Assembly: GCA_023388715.1 (NCBI GenBank)
Contig: JAEWFT010000045.1
Location: forward strand, 11,688 to 75,687
Source: Pseudomonadota bacterium
GTDB lineage: Bacteria; Pseudomonadota; Gammaproteobacteria; Xanthomonadales; Xanthomonadaceae
Reading direction: 5' to 3'
Length of the DNA: 64,000 bases
Position numbers and translations under genes: made by a program. The notes beneath the pieces are model-generated. The model was not told the DNA's origin. It saw nothing but the letters and a program-made list of their open reading frames with translations, and did no database searches. Below, piece after piece: positions 44,888 to 54,039 of this stretch (positions are counted from its first letter, which is position 1; each line of letters opens with the position of its first letter).

Positions 44888-45625
44888 ATGCAAGCGCACC
44901 CACGTTCCGCGAGCGGCATCGCGATGGTCGGCTTCGACGCCGACGACACCCTCTGGAAGAGCGAGGATTATTTCCGCGAGGCGCAGCAGCGCTTCGAGCG
45001 GATCATCGCCAACTACGTGGACCTCGCCGACGTCGGCGACCGGCTGTACGCGGTGGAGCGGCGCAACGTGGCGCTGTTCGGCTACGGGGTGAAGGGCATG
45101 GTGCTGTCGATGCTGGAGGCGGCGATGCACATCACCGACGAGCGCATCAGCGCGGCCGACCTGCATCGCATCATCACCTTCGGCAAGCAGATGCTGGCGC
45201 AACCGGTCGAGCTGCTGGACGGCGTGCGCGAGGCGGTGGAGGCGGTCGCGGCGCGGCACCCGGTGGTGCTCATCACCAAGGGCGACCTGTTCCACCAGGA
45301 AGCCAAGGTGCGGGGCTCCGGCATGGCGGACCTGTTCCGTCGCATCGAGATCGTCAGCGAAAAGGATCCCGCCACCTACGCGGGCCTGTTCGAGCAGTTC
45401 GAGCTGCAGCCGCGGCAGTTCCTGATGGTGGGCAACTCGCTGCGCTCGGACATCGCGCCGATCCTGGCGCTGGGCGGGTGGGGCGTGCACGTTCCCTACC
45501 ACGTCACTTGGGCCTACGAGACGGAGGCCGAGGTGGGCGCAGGTGAGGAGCGCATGCGCACCTTGCCGGACCTGCGCGGCCTCGCGCAGGCGGTGCACGA
45601 ACTGGACGCACTGGCACGAAGCTGA
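44888..45625 (+). CDS. HAD-superfamily hydrolase
   Basis: A 245-residue phosphatase-like protein. Motif I is MVGFDADDTLWKSED (nucleophile Asp), motif II VVLITKGD, motif III Lys of VSEKDPATY, and motif IV MVGNSLRSDIAPIL. It carries the helical cap after motif I (EAQQRFERIIANYVD). Family members dephosphorylate nucleotides or sugars; the substrate is unknown. The start is the ATG of MQAHPRSASG. Confidence 0.88.
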   Translation: MQAHPRSASGIAMVGFDADDTLWKSEDYFREAQQRFERIIANYVDLADVGDRLYAVERRNVALFGYGVKGMVLSMLEAAMHITDERISAADLHRIITFGKQMLAQPVELLDGVREAVEAVAARHPVVLITKGDLFHQEAKVRGSGMADLFRRIEIVSEKDPATYAGLFEQFELQPRQFLMVGNSLRSDIAPILALGGWGVHVPYHVTWAYETEAEVGAGEERMRTLPDLRGLAQAVHELDALARS

Positions 45626-45728
45626 ACAGGCTGGTGCACCAGCGCGCGCAATTAAAAGTCGGTTCACGGCGGACCGTGCAAGGTCGAACCCGAGTCCGCA
45701 CTGCAGCGGACGCGATAGGAGACCTGCC

Positions 45729-46154
45729 ATGAGCCTGACCAAGATGCTCGCCCCCGCCGTGCTTGCTGCCGGCCTGGGCATGGCCGCGATCGCCGCGCCG
45801 GCCCCGGCGCAGGCCCAGTCCGACGACCTGGTGCGCGTGCTGGTGAATGTCGCCGACGTGGTGTTGCGAGGGAGCACCCCGTATTACCGCCATGGCGATT
45901 ACGGCTACGACGACCGCCTCACCATGCAGCGTGACCGCTACGGCAACCCGGTGTATTACCGCTACGTGCCGCGCGAGGCCTACCGCCAGGGTCCCCCGTA
46001 CGGCAATGCCTACGGCTATTACCGCAACGGACCCGGCAGCAACGGCCACACCAAGTGCAACAAGAAGGGCAAGTGCAAGACCACGTATTACGACGCGCGG
46101 TATGACCGCGACGATCGTTACGAGGATTACGACCGTCGCTGGCGTCGTCGTTGA
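45729..46154 (+). CDS. Secreted Tyr/Arg/Asp-rich small protein
   Basis: A 141-residue protein with a signal peptide (about 1-31, ends AQA-QSDD) and a mature part rich in Tyr, Arg and Asp, including the conserved-looking YRHGDYGYDDRLT, GNPVYYRYVPREAYRQ and HTKCNKKGKCKTTYYD segments. Two cysteines six residues apart may form a disulfide. AGGAG precedes the ATG. I do not recognise a family. A strong terminator follows. Confidence 0.8.
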   Translation: MSLTKMLAPAVLAAGLGMAAIAAPAPAQAQSDDLVRVLVNVADVVLRGSTPYYRHGDYGYDDRLTMQRDRYGNPVYYRYVPREAYRQGPPYGNAYGYYRNGPGSNGHTKCNKKGKCKTTYYDARYDRDDRYEDYDRRWRRR

Positions 46155-46178
46155 CCTTCGCCTGACAGCTCCATCCTT

Positions 46179-46210
46179 CGAACGGCGCCACTTGGCGCCG
46201 TTCGTTTTTT
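46179..46210 (+). terminator. Rho-independent terminator
   Basis: An 11-base perfect stem (CGAACGGCGCC and GGCGCCGTTCG) with loop ACTT is followed by six T. This is a textbook intrinsic terminator for the secreted-protein gene that ends 25 bases upstream. Confidence 0.93.
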
Positions 46211-46256
46211 GTGCCCGCACGGCCGCAGCTGTCCGAGCTTGGGTCACAATCAGCGG

Positions 46257-46697
46257 ATGAGCCGCGTGCGCCTGGTCCTGCTCTACAGCCTGTTGCTGCC
46301 GGTGCTCGCCGGCTGCGACGGCCCCCCGTCGGGCCCGCGCGATCCCGCCGCGAGCGCGACCCCGGCGGCCGCCAGCCGCATGGAATTCCGCGGCCGGCGC
46401 CCCTGCGTGGATTGCGCGGGCATCGATGCCTGGCTGCGCCTGGAGCAGCAAGGCGAGGTGCGCCGCTATACCCTCGTCGAACGCTACCTGGGCACGGGCG
46501 GCGAGAGTCGCTTCGAGGAAGCCGGCGACTGGACGGCCGAGGGCGATGCGCTGCACCTGCGTTCCGACGAGGGGGGCCATCGCGTGTACGCGCGCATGCC
46601 CGACCACAGCCTGCAGGCGCGCGCGTCCGATGGCATGCCGCTGCCCGGCGCGGAGGATGACGTGATGGTGCCGACGACATTCGACAACGCCCGGTGA
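46257..46697 (+). CDS. NlpE-like copper resistance-type lipoprotein
   Basis: A 146-residue lipoprotein: lipobox LAGC (Cys18) and an NlpE N-terminal-type domain with MEFRGRRPCVDCAGIDAWLRL (the family motif PCxDCxGI at about 46-52), followed by beta-strand-rich sequence. In Escherichia coli NlpE activates Cpx envelope stress signalling and is linked to copper. Whether it does so here is not known. The start is the ATG of MSRVRLVLLY. Confidence 0.8.
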   Translation: MSRVRLVLLYSLLLPVLAGCDGPPSGPRDPAASATPAAASRMEFRGRRPCVDCAGIDAWLRLEQQGEVRRYTLVERYLGTGGESRFEEAGDWTAEGDALHLRSDEGGHRVYARMPDHSLQARASDGMPLPGAEDDVMVPTTFDNAR

Positions 46698-46795
46698 CCG
46701 GCGCAGCCGGTTTTCAGTCCCGTTTCACTGCGCCCGCCCCACACTTGCCGCAACCAACCGTGGCGCATGTTCGCCGGATCAAGGGAGTCACGCAG

Positions 46796-47524
46796 ATGAT
46801 GCGCATGAAAGTCCTTCAGTCCCTCGCGCTCGCCGGCCTGCTTGCCATTGGCATCGGCAGCGCGTCGGCGCAAACCTACAGCCTGAACTGGAACCCGCGC
46901 AGTGGCGATGTCTGGGTCGATGCGCGCCTGTCGGACATGAACTACTACGGCAACCAGTACCGCGAGCCGTTCATCAACGAGATGGTGGGCTACTACGGCG
47001 CGCCGCGTGACCTCGTCACCGACCTGCTGGTCAACCGCCGCTGGGCACCGGGCGATGTGTATTACGCCTGCACCATTGCACAGATCATTGGCCGTCCCTG
47101 CGGTTACGTCGCCGACTACTGGCAGGAGCACCATGGCCAGGGTTGGGGCGTGGTTGCGCAGCGGCTCGGGATCAAGCCGGGCTCGGCTGAGTTCCACCGC
47201 CTGAAGAAGGGCTTCGTGCCCACCTATGACCGCTGGTCGCGCCCCATCACCTTGGATGCCGACCTGCGTCGCGCCTATCCGGATCGGGTCAAGCCGGCCA
47301 AGGCGAAGACCACCTCCGGCAAGCCGGCGAAGCAGGCCAGGCCCACGAAGGTTCACGGGAAGCCGGCGGCGTCCCAGCACAAGGGCGGCAAGCAGGTGCG
47401 CTCCGGGACCAAGGCGAATGGCAATGCCGGCAAGGCCAAGGGCAATGGCGGCGGGCAGGGCAGAGCCAAGTCCGCAGGCGGCAACAACAAAGGCAACAAC
47501 GGCAAGGGCAAGGGCAAGGGCTGA
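46796..47524 (+). CDS. Secreted protein with a Gly/Lys/Asn-rich tail
   Basis: A 242-residue protein with a signal peptide (ends near ASA-Q) and a folded-looking region (about 25-160: YSLNWNPRSGDVWVDARL, PRDLVTDLLVNRRWAPGDVYYACTI), followed by an 80-residue low-complexity tail of Lys/Gly/Asn/Ala. Two ATGs 3 bases apart are available; AAGGGA lies upstream. I do not recognise the family. The highly basic tail may bind nucleic acid or peptidoglycan. Confidence 0.78.
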   Translation: MMRMKVLQSLALAGLLAIGIGSASAQTYSLNWNPRSGDVWVDARLSDMNYYGNQYREPFINEMVGYYGAPRDLVTDLLVNRRWAPGDVYYACTIAQIIGRPCGYVADYWQEHHGQGWGVVAQRLGIKPGSAEFHRLKKGFVPTYDRWSRPITLDADLRRAYPDRVKPAKAKTTSGKPAKQARPTKVHGKPAASQHKGGKQVRSGTKANGNAGKAKGNGGGQGRAKSAGGNNKGNNGKGKGKG

Positions 47525-47559
47525 TTCCCCAGCCCGCGCGCCGTAGCCCGTCAGCGTCG

Positions 47560-47580
47560 CGGCGGCCTCTCAGGCCGCCG
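47560..47580. terminator. Hairpin between convergent genes
   Basis: Arms CGGCGGCCT and AGGCCGCCG with a 3-base loop, in the 94-base gap between the secreted-protein gene and prpF. It may terminate either or both transcripts; T-runs are weak (GTTTC on the plus side). Confidence 0.5.
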
Positions 47581-47618
47581 TGCGCGTTTCAGGATGCAGC
47601 GCCGCGAAGACGCCTGGG

Positions 47619-48800
47619 TCAGGGCGAAGCGTCCTGCGGTGGAACATGCACCTCGCCCTTCATCAGCACCCGCGCGCTGCGGCTCATCAAGGCGCTTGTC
47701 ACTGTCCATGCTCCCTCGCGCCGCTCGACCTGTGCGCCCACCCGCAGGGTGCCCGAGGGGTGCCCGAAGCGGACGGCATCGCGGCTGCCGCCGCCCGCCG
47801 CCAGGTTCACCAGCGTGTCGGGCACGGCCGCCGCGGTGGCGATCGCCACCGACGCCGTCCCCATCATCGCGTGGTGCAGCTTGCCCATGCTGAGCGCGCG
47901 CACCCGCAGGTCGATGTCTGTCGCGGCGATGCGCTTGCCGCTGGAGGCGGTGTAGTCGGCCGGCGGCGCCACGAACGCGACCTTGGGCGAGTGCTGCCGG
48001 CCGCTGGCCTCGCTGGCGTGGGCGATCAGGCCCATCCGCAGCGCGCCGGCGATGCGGATCGCCTCGAAGCGTGCCAGTGCCGCGGCATCGCCGTTGATGT
48101 CGGCCTGCAGCTCGCTGCCGGTGCAGCCGATGTCGGCGGCGTTGACGAACACGGTCGGGATGCCGGCGCTGATCATGGTCGCGGGCAGGGTGCCGAAGCC
48201 GGGCACGTCGAGCGCATCGACCAGGTGTCCGGTCGGGAACATCGCGCCACCGTCGTCGCCGTCGTCCGCCGGATCGACGAATTCCAGCACGATCTCCGCT
48301 GCCGGGAAGGCCACGCCATCCAGCGCGAAGTCGCCCAGTTCCTGCACCTGGCCGCCGGCCAGCGGCACGCGGGCCAGGATCGTCTTGCCGATGTTGGCCT
48401 GCCAGATGCGCACCTCGACGTGGTCGCCCGCCAGCCGCGCCGGATCGATGAAGCCGCTCGCCACCGCGAACGGCCCCACCGCGCTCGACAGGTTGCCGCA
48501 GTTGCCGCTCCAGTCGACGAACGCGCTGTCGATGCTGACCTGGCCGTAGAGGTAGTCGACGTCGTGGCCCGGCCGCGACGCGGGCGAGATGATCACGCAC
48601 TTGGAGGTGCTCGAGGTCGCCCCGCCCATGCCGTCGATGTGCTGCCGGTAGGGATCGGGCGAGCCGATCACGCGCAGCAGCAGGGCATCGCGCGCGGGGC
48701 CGGGCACGCGCGCGGCCGGCGGCAGGTCCTCGAGGCGGAAGAACACGCCCTTGCTGGTGCCGCCGCGCATGTAGGTGGCGGGGATGCGGGTCTGCTGCAT
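47619..48800 (-). CDS. prpF: 2-methylaconitate cis-trans isomerase PrpF
   Basis: Interconverts 2-methylaconitate isomers in the AcnD-dependent methylcitrate route of propionate degradation. It has 393 residues of the PrpF/DAP-epimerase-like fold. Features: YMRGGTSKGVFFRLEDLP near the start, DWSGNCGNLSSAVGPFA with one catalytic Cys near 110, and FGHPSGTLRVGA near the end. The start is the ATG of MQQTRIPATY. It begins 1 base after the acnD stop, so the two are one operon. Confidence 0.95.
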   Translation of the reverse strand: MQQTRIPATYMRGGTSKGVFFRLEDLPPAARVPGPARDALLLRVIGSPDPYRQHIDGMGGATSSTSKCVIISPASRPGHDVDYLYGQVSIDSAFVDWSGNCGNLSSAVGPFAVASGFIDPARLAGDHVEVRIWQANIGKTILARVPLAGGQVQELGDFALDGVAFPAAEIVLEFVDPADDGDDGGAMFPTGHLVDALDVPGFGTLPATMISAGIPTVFVNAADIGCTGSELQADINGDAAALARFEAIRIAGALRMGLIAHASEASGRQHSPKVAFVAPPADYTASSGKRIAATDIDLRVRALSMGKLHHAMMGTASVAIATAAAVPDTLVNLAAGGGSRDAVRFGHPSGTLRVGAQVERREGAWTVTSALMSRSARVLMKGEVHVPPQDASP

Positions 48801-48801
48801 T

Positions 48802-51441
48802 TCAGGCCGCCTTGCCCTGTGCCAGGAAATCCTGCGCGAACCGCTGCAGCACGCCGCCGGCCTCGTAGATGCTGGCTTCCTCGTCGGAATCCAGGCGGCA
48901 GGTGACCGGCACCTCGACGCGTTCGCCATTGGCGCGGTGGAGGATGAGCGTCAGCACCGCGCGCGGGGTGCGCGCACCGATGACATCGAAGGTCTCGGTG
49001 CCGTCGATCGCCAGCGTCCTGCGGTCGGTGCCCGGCAGGAACTCCAGCGGAAGCACGCCCATGCCGATCAGGTTGGTGCGGTGGATGCGCTCGAACCCCT
49101 CGGCCACGATCGCCTCCACCCCGGCCAGGCGCACGCCCTTGGCGGCCCAGTCGCGCGAGCTGCCCTGGCCGTAGTCGGCGCCGGCAATGATGACCAGCGG
49201 CTGCCCGCGGTCCATGTAAGTCTCGATCGCCTCCCACATCCGCATCACCTTGCCGTCGGGCTCCACCCGCGCCAGCGACCCCTGCTGCACCTGCCCGTCC
49301 ACCACCGCCATCTCGTTGACCAGCTTGGGGTTGGCGAAGGTGGCGCGCTGCGCGGTCAGGTGGTCGCCGCGATGGGTGGCGTAGGAATTGAAGTCGGCTT
49401 CGGGCAGGCCCATGCGGAACAGGTATTCGCCGGCCGCGCTGTCGCCCATGATCGCGTTGGAGGGCGAGAGGTGGTCGGTGGTGATGTTGTCGCCCAGCAC
49501 CGCCAGCGGGCGCATGCCGCGCAGCGTGCGCTCGCCGGCCAGCGCCCCTTCCCAGTACGGCGGCCGCCGGATGTAGGTGCTCTGCTGGCGCCAGTCGTAC
49601 AGCGGCGGCACGTCCGGGCCGTGCTCCACCCGCGCCTTGAACATCGGTTCGTACACGCGGCGGAACTGCTCCGGCTTCACCGCGGCGCGGATCACCGCGT
49701 CGATCTCGTCGTCGCCGGGCCAGATGTCCTTGAGCGTGACCGGCGTCCCGTCATCGTCGAGGCCAAGCACGTCCTTTTCGATGTCGAAGCGCACGGTGCC
49801 GGCGATCGCGTAGGCGACCACCAGCGGCGGCGAGGCAAGGAAGGCCTGCTTGGCGTAGGGGTGGATGCGGCCGTCGAAATTGCGGTTGCCCGACAGCACG
49901 GCCACCGCGTATAGGTCGCGCTCGATGATCTCCTGCTGGATCGCCGGATCCAGCGCGCCGCTCATGCCGTTGCAGGTGGTGCAGGCGAACCCCACGATGC
50001 CGAAGCCCAGCTGCTCCAGCTCGCCGAGCAGGCCCGCTTCCTGCAGGTACAGCTCGACCGCCCTGGAACCCGGCGCCAGCGAGGTCTTCACCCACGGCTT
50101 GCGCAGCAGCCCGCGCGCGTTCGCGTTGCGGGCCAGCAGGCCGGCGGCGATCACGTTGCGCGGGTTGCTGGTATTGGTGCAGGAGGTGATCGCGGCGATG
50201 ATCACCGCGCCGTCGGGGAGCTGGCCGGAGGCCTCCTGCCGCAGCGCCGCATCAAGGTTGCCGGCGATCCCGCGCGCGGCCAGTTCGGAGGTCGGCAGGC
50301 GGCGGTGCGGATTGGACGGTCCTGCCATGTTGCGCACCACGCTGGCAAGGTCGAAGTGCAGGGTGCGCTCGTAACGCGCCTGCGCCAGGTCGTCCGCCCA
50401 CAGCCCGGCCGCCCTGGCATAGGTCTCCACCAGCGCCACCTGCCCATCGTCGCGGCCGGTCAGGCGCAGGTAGTCCAGGGTGTTGTCGTCGATGTAGAAC
50501 ATCGCCGCGGTCGCGCCGTACTCGGGCGCCATGTTGCTGATGGTGGCGCGGTCGCCCACGGTCAGCGCGGCGGCGCCTTCGCCGCGGAACTCGAGGTAGG
50601 CGCCGACCACCTTCTCGCGGCGCAGGAACTCGGTCAGCGCCAGCACCACGTCGGTGGCGGTGATGCCCGGCTGCGGCCTGCCTGCCAGATCCACCCCGAT
50701 GATGTCCGGCGTACGCATCCACGAGGCGCGGCCAAGCATCACGTTCTCCGCCTCGAGTCCGCCGACGCCCACCGCGATCACCCCCAGCGCGTCGACGTGC
50801 GGGGTGTGCGAGTCGGTGCCCACGCAGGTGTCCGGGAAGGCGACGCCGCCATCGACGTAGACCACCGGCGACATCTTCTCCAGGTTGATCTGGTGCATGA
50901 TCCCGTTGCCCGGCGGGATCACCTCCATGTTGCGGAAGGCGCGCCGGGTCCATTCGATGAAGTGGAAGCGGTCCTCGTTGCGGCGGTCCTCGATCGCGCG
51001 ATTCTTCTCGAAGGCCTGCGGATCGAAACCGCCGCACTCGACCGCCAGCGAGTGGTCGACGATCAGCTGCACCGGCACCACCGGGTTCACCTGCGCCGGA
51101 TCGCCGCCCTGCGCCGCGATCGCGTCGCGCAGGCCGGCCAGGTCCACCAGCGCGGTCTGGCCAAGGATGTCGTGGCAGACCACGCGCGCCGGGAACCACG
51201 GGAAATCCAGGTCGCGGCGGCGCTCGATCAGCTGGGTCAGGTAGGCATCGCGCAGCGCCGCGTCGGTCCCCAGCAACTCGGCCTTTCGCACGATGTTCTC
51301 GGCATGCACGCGGGCGGTGTAGGGCAGGCCCGCGTAGGCGCCGGGCGCGAGCGCCTCGACCGCGGCGCGGGCGTCGTACCAGTCGAGGCGGGTGCCGGGC
51401 AGCGGCTTGCGGAAGGACGTTGGGGAAACGGGGGTGTTCAT
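48802..51441 (-). CDS. acnD: Fe/S-dependent 2-methylisocitrate dehydratase AcnD
   Basis: An aconitase-family enzyme that dehydrates 2-methylcitrate in propionate catabolism. It has 879 residues, the AcnD length. The [4Fe-4S] ligand regions are ITSCTNTSNPRNV and GFACTTCNGMSGALDP; GTDSHTPHVDALGVI and the C-terminal swivel region GADYGQGSSRDWAAKG are typical. The start is the ATG of MNTPVSPTSFRKPLPGTRL; an ATG 9 bases upstream is possible. prpB and prpC are not in this window. Confidence 0.95.
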   Translation of the reverse strand: MNTPVSPTSFRKPLPGTRLDWYDARAAVEALAPGAYAGLPYTARVHAENIVRKAELLGTDAALRDAYLTQLIERRRDLDFPWFPARVVCHDILGQTALVDLAGLRDAIAAQGGDPAQVNPVVPVQLIVDHSLAVECGGFDPQAFEKNRAIEDRRNEDRFHFIEWTRRAFRNMEVIPPGNGIMHQINLEKMSPVVYVDGGVAFPDTCVGTDSHTPHVDALGVIAVGVGGLEAENVMLGRASWMRTPDIIGVDLAGRPQPGITATDVVLALTEFLRREKVVGAYLEFRGEGAAALTVGDRATISNMAPEYGATAAMFYIDDNTLDYLRLTGRDDGQVALVETYARAAGLWADDLAQARYERTLHFDLASVVRNMAGPSNPHRRLPTSELAARGIAGNLDAALRQEASGQLPDGAVIIAAITSCTNTSNPRNVIAAGLLARNANARGLLRKPWVKTSLAPGSRAVELYLQEAGLLGELEQLGFGIVGFACTTCNGMSGALDPAIQQEIIERDLYAVAVLSGNRNFDGRIHPYAKQAFLASPPLVVAYAIAGTVRFDIEKDVLGLDDDGTPVTLKDIWPGDDEIDAVIRAAVKPEQFRRVYEPMFKARVEHGPDVPPLYDWRQQSTYIRRPPYWEGALAGERTLRGMRPLAVLGDNITTDHLSPSNAIMGDSAAGEYLFRMGLPEADFNSYATHRGDHLTAQRATFANPKLVNEMAVVDGQVQQGSLARVEPDGKVMRMWEAIETYMDRGQPLVIIAGADYGQGSSRDWAAKGVRLAGVEAIVAEGFERIHRTNLIGMGVLPLEFLPGTDRRTLAIDGTETFDVIGARTPRAVLTLILHRANGERVEVPVTCRLDSDEEASIYEAGGVLQRFAQDFLAQGKAA

Positions 51442-51609
51442 GTCGGGCATCCGGAGGGGGACGGAGCGGGGGCGCGCGGGCTCGGGCGCGGCGTGGGCTG
51501 CCCCCAATCTGGCACCGCGGCTGGCATTGATCAATCTTGATCGAGCCAATCAAGGGATCGGGCGCGCGGCAGGCCGGGCGTCAGCGTGGCGCCCGTACAA
51601 TGCGCGCCG

Positions 51610-52611
51610 ATGAGCGTCTCCCCTGCGATTGCCGCGGAGCAACTGCGCCTGTCCGTCGCCCCGATGATGGACTGGACGGACAGCCATTGCCGTGCGTTCC
51701 ACCGGGTGCTGGCGCTGCACGCGCGCCTCTACACCGAGATGGTGCACGCCAATGCGGTGATCCATGGCGACCGTGGCCGCCTGCTGGCCATGCACCCCAG
51801 CGAACATCCGGTGGCGCTGCAGCTGGGCGGCAGCGAGCCGGCGCTGCTGGCACAGGCGGCGCGGATCGGCGTGGATGCCGGATTCGACGAGGTCAACCTC
51901 AACTGCGGCTGTCCTTCCGACCGCGTGCAGGCGGGCCGCTTCGGCGCCTGCCTGATGCGCGAGCCGGCGCTGGTCGCCGATGCGGTGGCCGCGATGATCG
52001 CCGCGGTGCCAGGCGTGCCGGTGACGGTGAAATGCCGGCTCGGGGTCGACGACGACCACGAGTGGGAGCGCTTCCTCGCCTTCATCGACGCGATTGCCGC
52101 CGCCGGCTGCGTGACCTTCGTGGTGCATGCGCGCAATGCATGGCTCAAGGGGCTCTCGCCCAAGGAAAACCGCGAAGTCCCGCCACTGCGCTACGACTGG
52201 GCGTACCGCCTCAAGCGCGAGCGGCCCGGGCTGCAGGTCATCGTCAACGGCGGGATCGCCGATCTCGCCGAGGCGACCGCGCACCTGGACCACCTCGACG
52301 GCGCGATGCTCGGGCGCGCCGCCTACCACACGCCCTGGCTGCTGCGCACGCTGGATGCCGCATGGTTCGGTGGCGCGCCTGGCACCCGCGCGCAGGCGTT
52401 GGGGGCGTACCGGCCGTATGTCGAGGCGCAGCTGCAGCGGGGGGTCGCACTCAAGCACATCACCCGCCATGTGCTGGGCCTGTTCGCCGGCCAGCCCGGC
52501 GGGCGCGCGTTCCGGCAGGTGCTGAGCGAGGGCGCGCATCGTCCGGACGCGGACTGGACGCTGGTCGAGCGTGCGCTCGCGGCCACCGAACGCGAGCGCG
52601 ACGCCGCATGA
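51610..52611 (+). CDS. dusA: tRNA-dihydrouridine(20/20a) synthase DusA
   Basis: An FMN/NADPH-dependent enzyme that reduces uridine 20/20a of tRNA. It has 333 residues. Features: LSVAPMMDWTDSHCRAFHR (DusA-type, residues 14-32), catalytic Cys101 in NLNCGCPSDRVQAG, NGGIADLAEA and GRAAYHTPWLL for FMN binding, and a C-terminal helical domain. The start ATG of MSVSPAIAAEQL is chosen over the upstream ATG. The last four bases overlap the next gene. Confidence 0.96.
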   Translation: MSVSPAIAAEQLRLSVAPMMDWTDSHCRAFHRVLALHARLYTEMVHANAVIHGDRGRLLAMHPSEHPVALQLGGSEPALLAQAARIGVDAGFDEVNLNCGCPSDRVQAGRFGACLMREPALVADAVAAMIAAVPGVPVTVKCRLGVDDDHEWERFLAFIDAIAAAGCVTFVVHARNAWLKGLSPKENREVPPLRYDWAYRLKRERPGLQVIVNGGIADLAEATAHLDHLDGAMLGRAAYHTPWLLRTLDAAWFGGAPGTRAQALGAYRPYVEAQLQRGVALKHITRHVLGLFAGQPGGRAFRQVLSEGAHRPDADWTLVERALAATERERDAA

Positions 52612-53519
52612 TCACCCGCGACGTCGATGCCTTCCTGGCCTTCGCCCGCGGCGTGCCGGCGGATTTCGGCCCGCCCACCGCGCGCGCCGCGTTCCTGGTG
52701 GCGCCGGACGGGTTCCGCCTGGCCGAGCAGTCCGCCAAGGACAACGCCTACATGGCCGATGCCGGCGGCTTCGACGCCGCGCGCGCCTCCGCCGAGCATC
52801 GCGGGCTGCAGCGCGCGTTGTCGGCCGTGCTGCCCACGGTCTGCTTTGCAGGCGACGCGGCCACGCCGGACGCGGTGTTCCCCAACAACGTGTTCGGGAC
52901 CGCGCCCGGTCGCAGCATCGTCGGCCGCATGCGCCACCCGGTGCGCCAGCGCGAGGCAGGTCGCGAGGACATCCGCGCGTTTTTCCGCGACATCGTCGGC
53001 TACGCCGAAGTGGACCTGTCCCGCCAGCCGCATCCCTGCGAACTGACCGGCGCGCTGGTGATCGACCGCGCCCGGGGGCTCGGGTTCTGCGGCCTGTCGG
53101 AGCGCTGCGACGAGGTCGGCGCACGACTGCTGCACGAGGCTTTCGGCCTGCGCGCGACCCTGCTGTTCGACCTGGCGGCGGGCGAGTACCACGCCAACGT
53201 GGTGCTGGCGGTGCTGGCCGGCCGCGCGGTGGTGGTGTGCCCGGACGGCTTCGCCGCGCCCGAAGTGCCGGCCGCGATCGCCGCGCTGTACGCCCCGCAC
53301 GCGCTGGTCTGCGACGCCGCCGAACATGCCGCGTTCGTCGGTAACTGCATCGCAGTGACGCCCGACACCGCGTGGATGAGCGCGCGCGCGGCCGGCGCCT
53401 TGCGCCCGGCCAGCCGTGCGTTGCTGGAAGGCGCGGGCTTCCGGCTGCACGCGGTGCCGCTGCAGGCGATCGAGGCCGCCGGCGGCTCGCTGCGCTGCTG
53501 CATTGGCGAGCTGTTCTGA
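52608..53519 (+). CDS. CtlX-like citrulline/arginine amidinohydrolase-family protein
   Basis: A guanidine-modifying (arginine deiminase / amidinotransferase) superfamily enzyme of 303 residues. Catalytic residues are seen: FPNNVFGT (substrate Asp/Asn loop, about 91-98), His195 in EYHANVVL and Cys297 in SLRCCIGELF near the C-terminus. CtlX-type enzymes hydrolyse citrulline. The start is the ATG overlapping the dusA stop by 4 bases. Confidence 0.85.
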   Translation: MITRDVDAFLAFARGVPADFGPPTARAAFLVAPDGFRLAEQSAKDNAYMADAGGFDAARASAEHRGLQRALSAVLPTVCFAGDAATPDAVFPNNVFGTAPGRSIVGRMRHPVRQREAGREDIRAFFRDIVGYAEVDLSRQPHPCELTGALVIDRARGLGFCGLSERCDEVGARLLHEAFGLRATLLFDLAAGEYHANVVLAVLAGRAVVVCPDGFAAPEVPAAIAALYAPHALVCDAAEHAAFVGNCIAVTPDTAWMSARAAGALRPASRALLEGAGFRLHAVPLQAIEAAGGSLRCCIGELF

Positions 53520-53631
53520 CACGGCGCGTCCGTGGGGCTGAACCCCGGGTATCCTGTTCAGGAAACTTCAGGGCGGATTCACCGCACGCTTCCGACAATC
53601 CTCACACGTTCGCAACGCCCTCGAGCCCGCC

Positions 53632-53988
53632 ATGACCCGCCTCCGCTTCCCGCCCGCCGCACTGCTTGCATCCGCCATCCTGGCGGCGCTGCCGCTGGCG
53701 GCCGCGCACGCGCAGCAGGCGCCCCGCGAGCGTGGCAAGGACGAGCAGGCCGCGCGCGCCGAGCGCGCCACGTTGTCCGATGCGGTGCGCCGGGTGGAGC
53801 GCACCACGCGCGGTGAGGTGCTTTCGGCCGAGCGCGTGCAGTACGACGGCCGCGACATGCACCGGGTCAAGGTGGTGGACGACCATGGCCGGGTCCGCGT
53901 CTTCATGCAGGATCCGGAGCGTCGCGCCGACAGCCGCGACCAGCGCGGGCGGCAGACTGCGCGGCCTACACGGGACGATGACAACTAA
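53632..53988 (+). CDS. Secreted PepSY-like protein upstream of phoPQ
   Basis: A 118-residue protein: signal peptide (ends near AHA-Q28), then a PepSY-like region (about 44-95: TLSDAVRRVERTTRGEVLSAE, GRDMHRVKVVDDHGRVRVF). PepSY domains are often periplasmic inhibitors or modulators. The gene lies 51 bases before phoP, so it may be co-transcribed and feed into the PhoQ sensor; this is inference. Confidence 0.82.
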   Translation: MTRLRFPPAALLASAILAALPLAAAHAQQAPRERGKDEQAARAERATLSDAVRRVERTTRGEVLSAERVQYDGRDMHRVKVVDDHGRVRVFMQDPERRADSRDQRGRQTARPTRDDDN

Positions 53989-53999
53989 AGCCGCACCCT

Positions 54000-54020
54000 T
54001 GGCCTATTCAGTCTAGGCCA
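54000..54020. promoter_or_regulatory. Inverted repeat upstream of phoP
   Basis: TGGCCTA and TAGGCCA (7-base perfect arms, 7-base spacer) sit 20 bases before the phoP ATG and a few bases before AAGGAG. It may be an operator, an attenuator, or a translation-control hairpin. The usual direct-repeat PhoP box was not found. Confidence 0.4.
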
Positions 54021-54039
54021 CCCAAGGTAAGGAGCTGCC

